From UBA2336 sp964404445 (GTDB taxonomy: Bacteria; Bacteroidota; Bacteroidia; Cytophagales; Cyclobacteriaceae), in NCBI GenBank assembly GCA_964404445.1, contig CAYOJW010000009.1, positions 1 through 64,000 of the forward strand: a DNA stretch of 64,000 bases, in the 5' to 3' direction. Numbering within the stretch: the first letter of the stretch is position 1; each line of letters begins with the position of its first letter. This document shows, in pieces, positions 62,767 through 64,000 of this stretch. The notes under the pieces were generated by a model. The model had not been told where the DNA came from. It did not search any database and saw only the letters and a list, made by a program, of their open reading frames with translations. A program made the position numbers and the translations under genes.

Positions 62767-63999
62767 TTACTGAATAACCAATGTGTTTTCATCGATTATA
62801 AACATTTTCGGCATGGCATCTTTCGTTGGCCGGAGTTCGACAGCGCTTCCCTGAATGGGTGTAGGCGTTAGCATATTGCCCGTACCATCATACACAAAAA
62901 TAACATCCTGTACACGGTCGGTAATGGATATATAAACTTTACCTGCACCAAAATCGTAGTATCGTACATCCACTGCATTGGTGCCTATAAAATCATTCGA
63001 CAGAAGCTCACGGTTATCCTCACTTAACAAGGTAAGGCGTTTCGCATCCTGACGTTTTAATAAATACGATTTTGAATTTTCTTCACGAACAAGTGCGAAT
63101 TGTGTATCAAACGATGGCTTGATCAACGTTTCCCGGCTTAATATTTTTCCATCGAGATTAAACTTAACCCGGAAACCATCGCGCGCCACACATACAAAAT
63201 TTGTTGTAGCCAACGAGTTGCCGGTTTCTAAATAATAATCGCCACCGGGTCGCATATCCAAATCTAACGGAAACCCTTTCAGCGTTTCGCCCCGTCTATT
63301 CATTAAATACGCATGGCCGTCATTACGAATGGCAACCATATAATCTTTACCTCGAATACGGTAATGACGAGGCGCTGCAAACAAATCATCGCCAACTTGT
63401 TTGGGTGTCCAGCCCTCAAGATTTTTAGCCTCTTTATCGAAAATCCACAACTTACCCGATTTGTCTGATAACAGGAACCGGTACTTCTTACTTTTATCGT
63501 AATCCACTACACCGGCATACTCCAAATCTTTAATCCTGACAGCTTGCGGATAAGGTGTCACATAATTACCCAGCCGGTCAATAACATGCAACGCCTGGCG
63601 GGTTGCAAAAAAGAATTGCATCTTTCCATTATTGTAAAAATCAACCTGGTGTACCTCGCCAACAATACTACTTTCCAATTTTTTCTGCCACAATATTTTA
63701 CCTTCGGCCGACAGGTGATATACCGTAAACGTTGAATCCTGAACCAGCACTTCATCATCGCGGTTCACATGGCTTCGCACAACATACGGTCTTGTAATAA
63801 CCGGTGCGTTTAAACTGGCCACTAACTTGTTTGCCTGCGCTTTCGGCTGAGGTTTGTTTTGACTCTTTCCGACACTTCCGTGAGTCCAGGTAATGTTGGT
63901 ATAAAAACTTTCGTTAAGATGACTGAATTGAATAGCACCTAAGTCGAAAGAGTTCAACAACGATTGATTTTGTTTAATAAAATCCCGCCAACGGGGATT
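62767..63999 (-). CDS. Beta-propeller-like protein, N-terminus missing
   Basis: Reads in frame to the window edge, so only the C-terminal ~410 residues are seen. Repeated PQQ/WD-like blades occur (HLSAEGKILWQKKLESSIVG, RLGNYVTPYPQAVR, NRRGETLKGFPLDLDMRPGGD), suggesting a beta-propeller. Larger proteins of this type exist in Bacteroidota, but I do not recognise the family. The stop at 62767 is preceded by a normal-looking end (IDENTLVIQ). Confidence 0.7.
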   Translation of the reverse strand, partial: NPRWRDFIKQNQSLLNSFDLGAIQFSHLNESFYTNITWTHGSVGKSQNKPQPKAQANKLVASLNAPVITRPYVVRSHVNRDDEVLVQDSTFTVYHLSAEGKILWQKKLESSIVGEVHQVDFYNNGKMQFFFATRQALHVIDRLGNYVTPYPQAVRIKDLEYAGVVDYDKSKKYRFLLSDKSGKLWIFDKEAKNLEGWTPKQVGDDLFAAPRHYRIRGKDYMVAIRNDGHAYLMNRRGETLKGFPLDLDMRPGGDYYLETGNSLATTNFVCVARDGFRVKFNLDGKILSRETLIKPSFDTQFALVREENSKSYLLKRQDAKRLTLLSEDNRELLSNDFIGTNAVDVRYYDFGAGKVYISITDRVQDVIFVYDGTGNMLTPTPIQGSAVELRPTKDAMPKMFIIDENTLVIQ

Positions 64000-64000
64000 C

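Noticed and set aside
1..64000. tRNA or rRNA genes
   Set aside because: No cloverleaf T-loop (GGTTCGAATCC-like) or rRNA core sequence was noticed by eye; a tRNAscan run would be decisive.

Overview
The window reads as a chromosomal segment of a Bacteroidota member, most likely in the Cytophagales. Evidence from sequence: type IX secretion proteins (a PorP/SprF-like protein and two proteins with gliding-motility-type C-terminal sorting domains), an OMP_b-brl_3-type TonB receptor, flavobacterial-type arginine decarboxylase, almost no Shine-Dalgarno sites, and several matches to the Bacteroidota promoter (TTG, about 19 nt, TAnnTTTG). No rRNA, tRNA, CRISPR array or complete insertion sequence was found.

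Layout. 1-3.2 kb is an accessory island: the end of an unknown gene, a degenerate ORF-less group II intron on the minus strand, an attC-like palindrome and a type II restriction enzyme/C5-methyltransferase pair. 3.2-6.5 kb holds argS, a repeat-bracketed GxxExxY gene and a deoxyhypusine synthase-like gene. 6.7-13.6 kb is a plus-strand envelope-stress-like locus: response regulator, histidine kinase, ICMT-type methyltransferase, PAP2 phosphatase, PepSY-like lipoprotein, TonB receptor and EamA transporter; four of its transcription units start behind the same 11-bp-spaced TTCAAAA direct repeat, so it looks like one regulon. 13.6-33.7 kb is mostly housekeeping: M13 peptidase, SGNH hydrolase, NfeD-flotillin pair, arginase and arginine decarboxylase, polyprenol glycosyltransferase, FtsX-like permease, NamZ-type muramidase, nth, fmt, folA, SDR. 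A DUF4143 ATPase gene bracketed by two identical palindromic 55-bp repeats interrupts it. 33.8-48.9 kb contains surface/hypothetical proteins, a NarL-type two-component pair with TPR sensor, an APC transporter, a small lipoprotein gene between inverted repeats, PaaN, an FMN 2-hydroxyacid oxidase, CinA, a TlpA-like protein and an E2 acyltransferase. 49-56.8 kb is a minus-strand cell-surface block: repeat-rich stalk protein, sorting-domain protein, PorP/SprF protein and a leucine-rich-repeat adhesin-like protein. 57-64 kb has a cystathionine gamma-synthase-like enzyme, a TPR histidine kinase, an MFS transporter, an OmpA lipoprotein and a truncated beta-propeller-like protein.

The most unusual feature is the recurrence of single genes packed between short palindromic repeats (GxxExxY at 5.0-5.5 kb, DUF4143 ATPase at 28.3-29.6 kb, lipoprotein at 40.9-41.5 kb), together with solo palindromes of related type and one palindrome inserted in frame inside fmt. 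This suggests small non-autonomous repeat families that can carry genes in this genome. No transposase for them is visible in the window.
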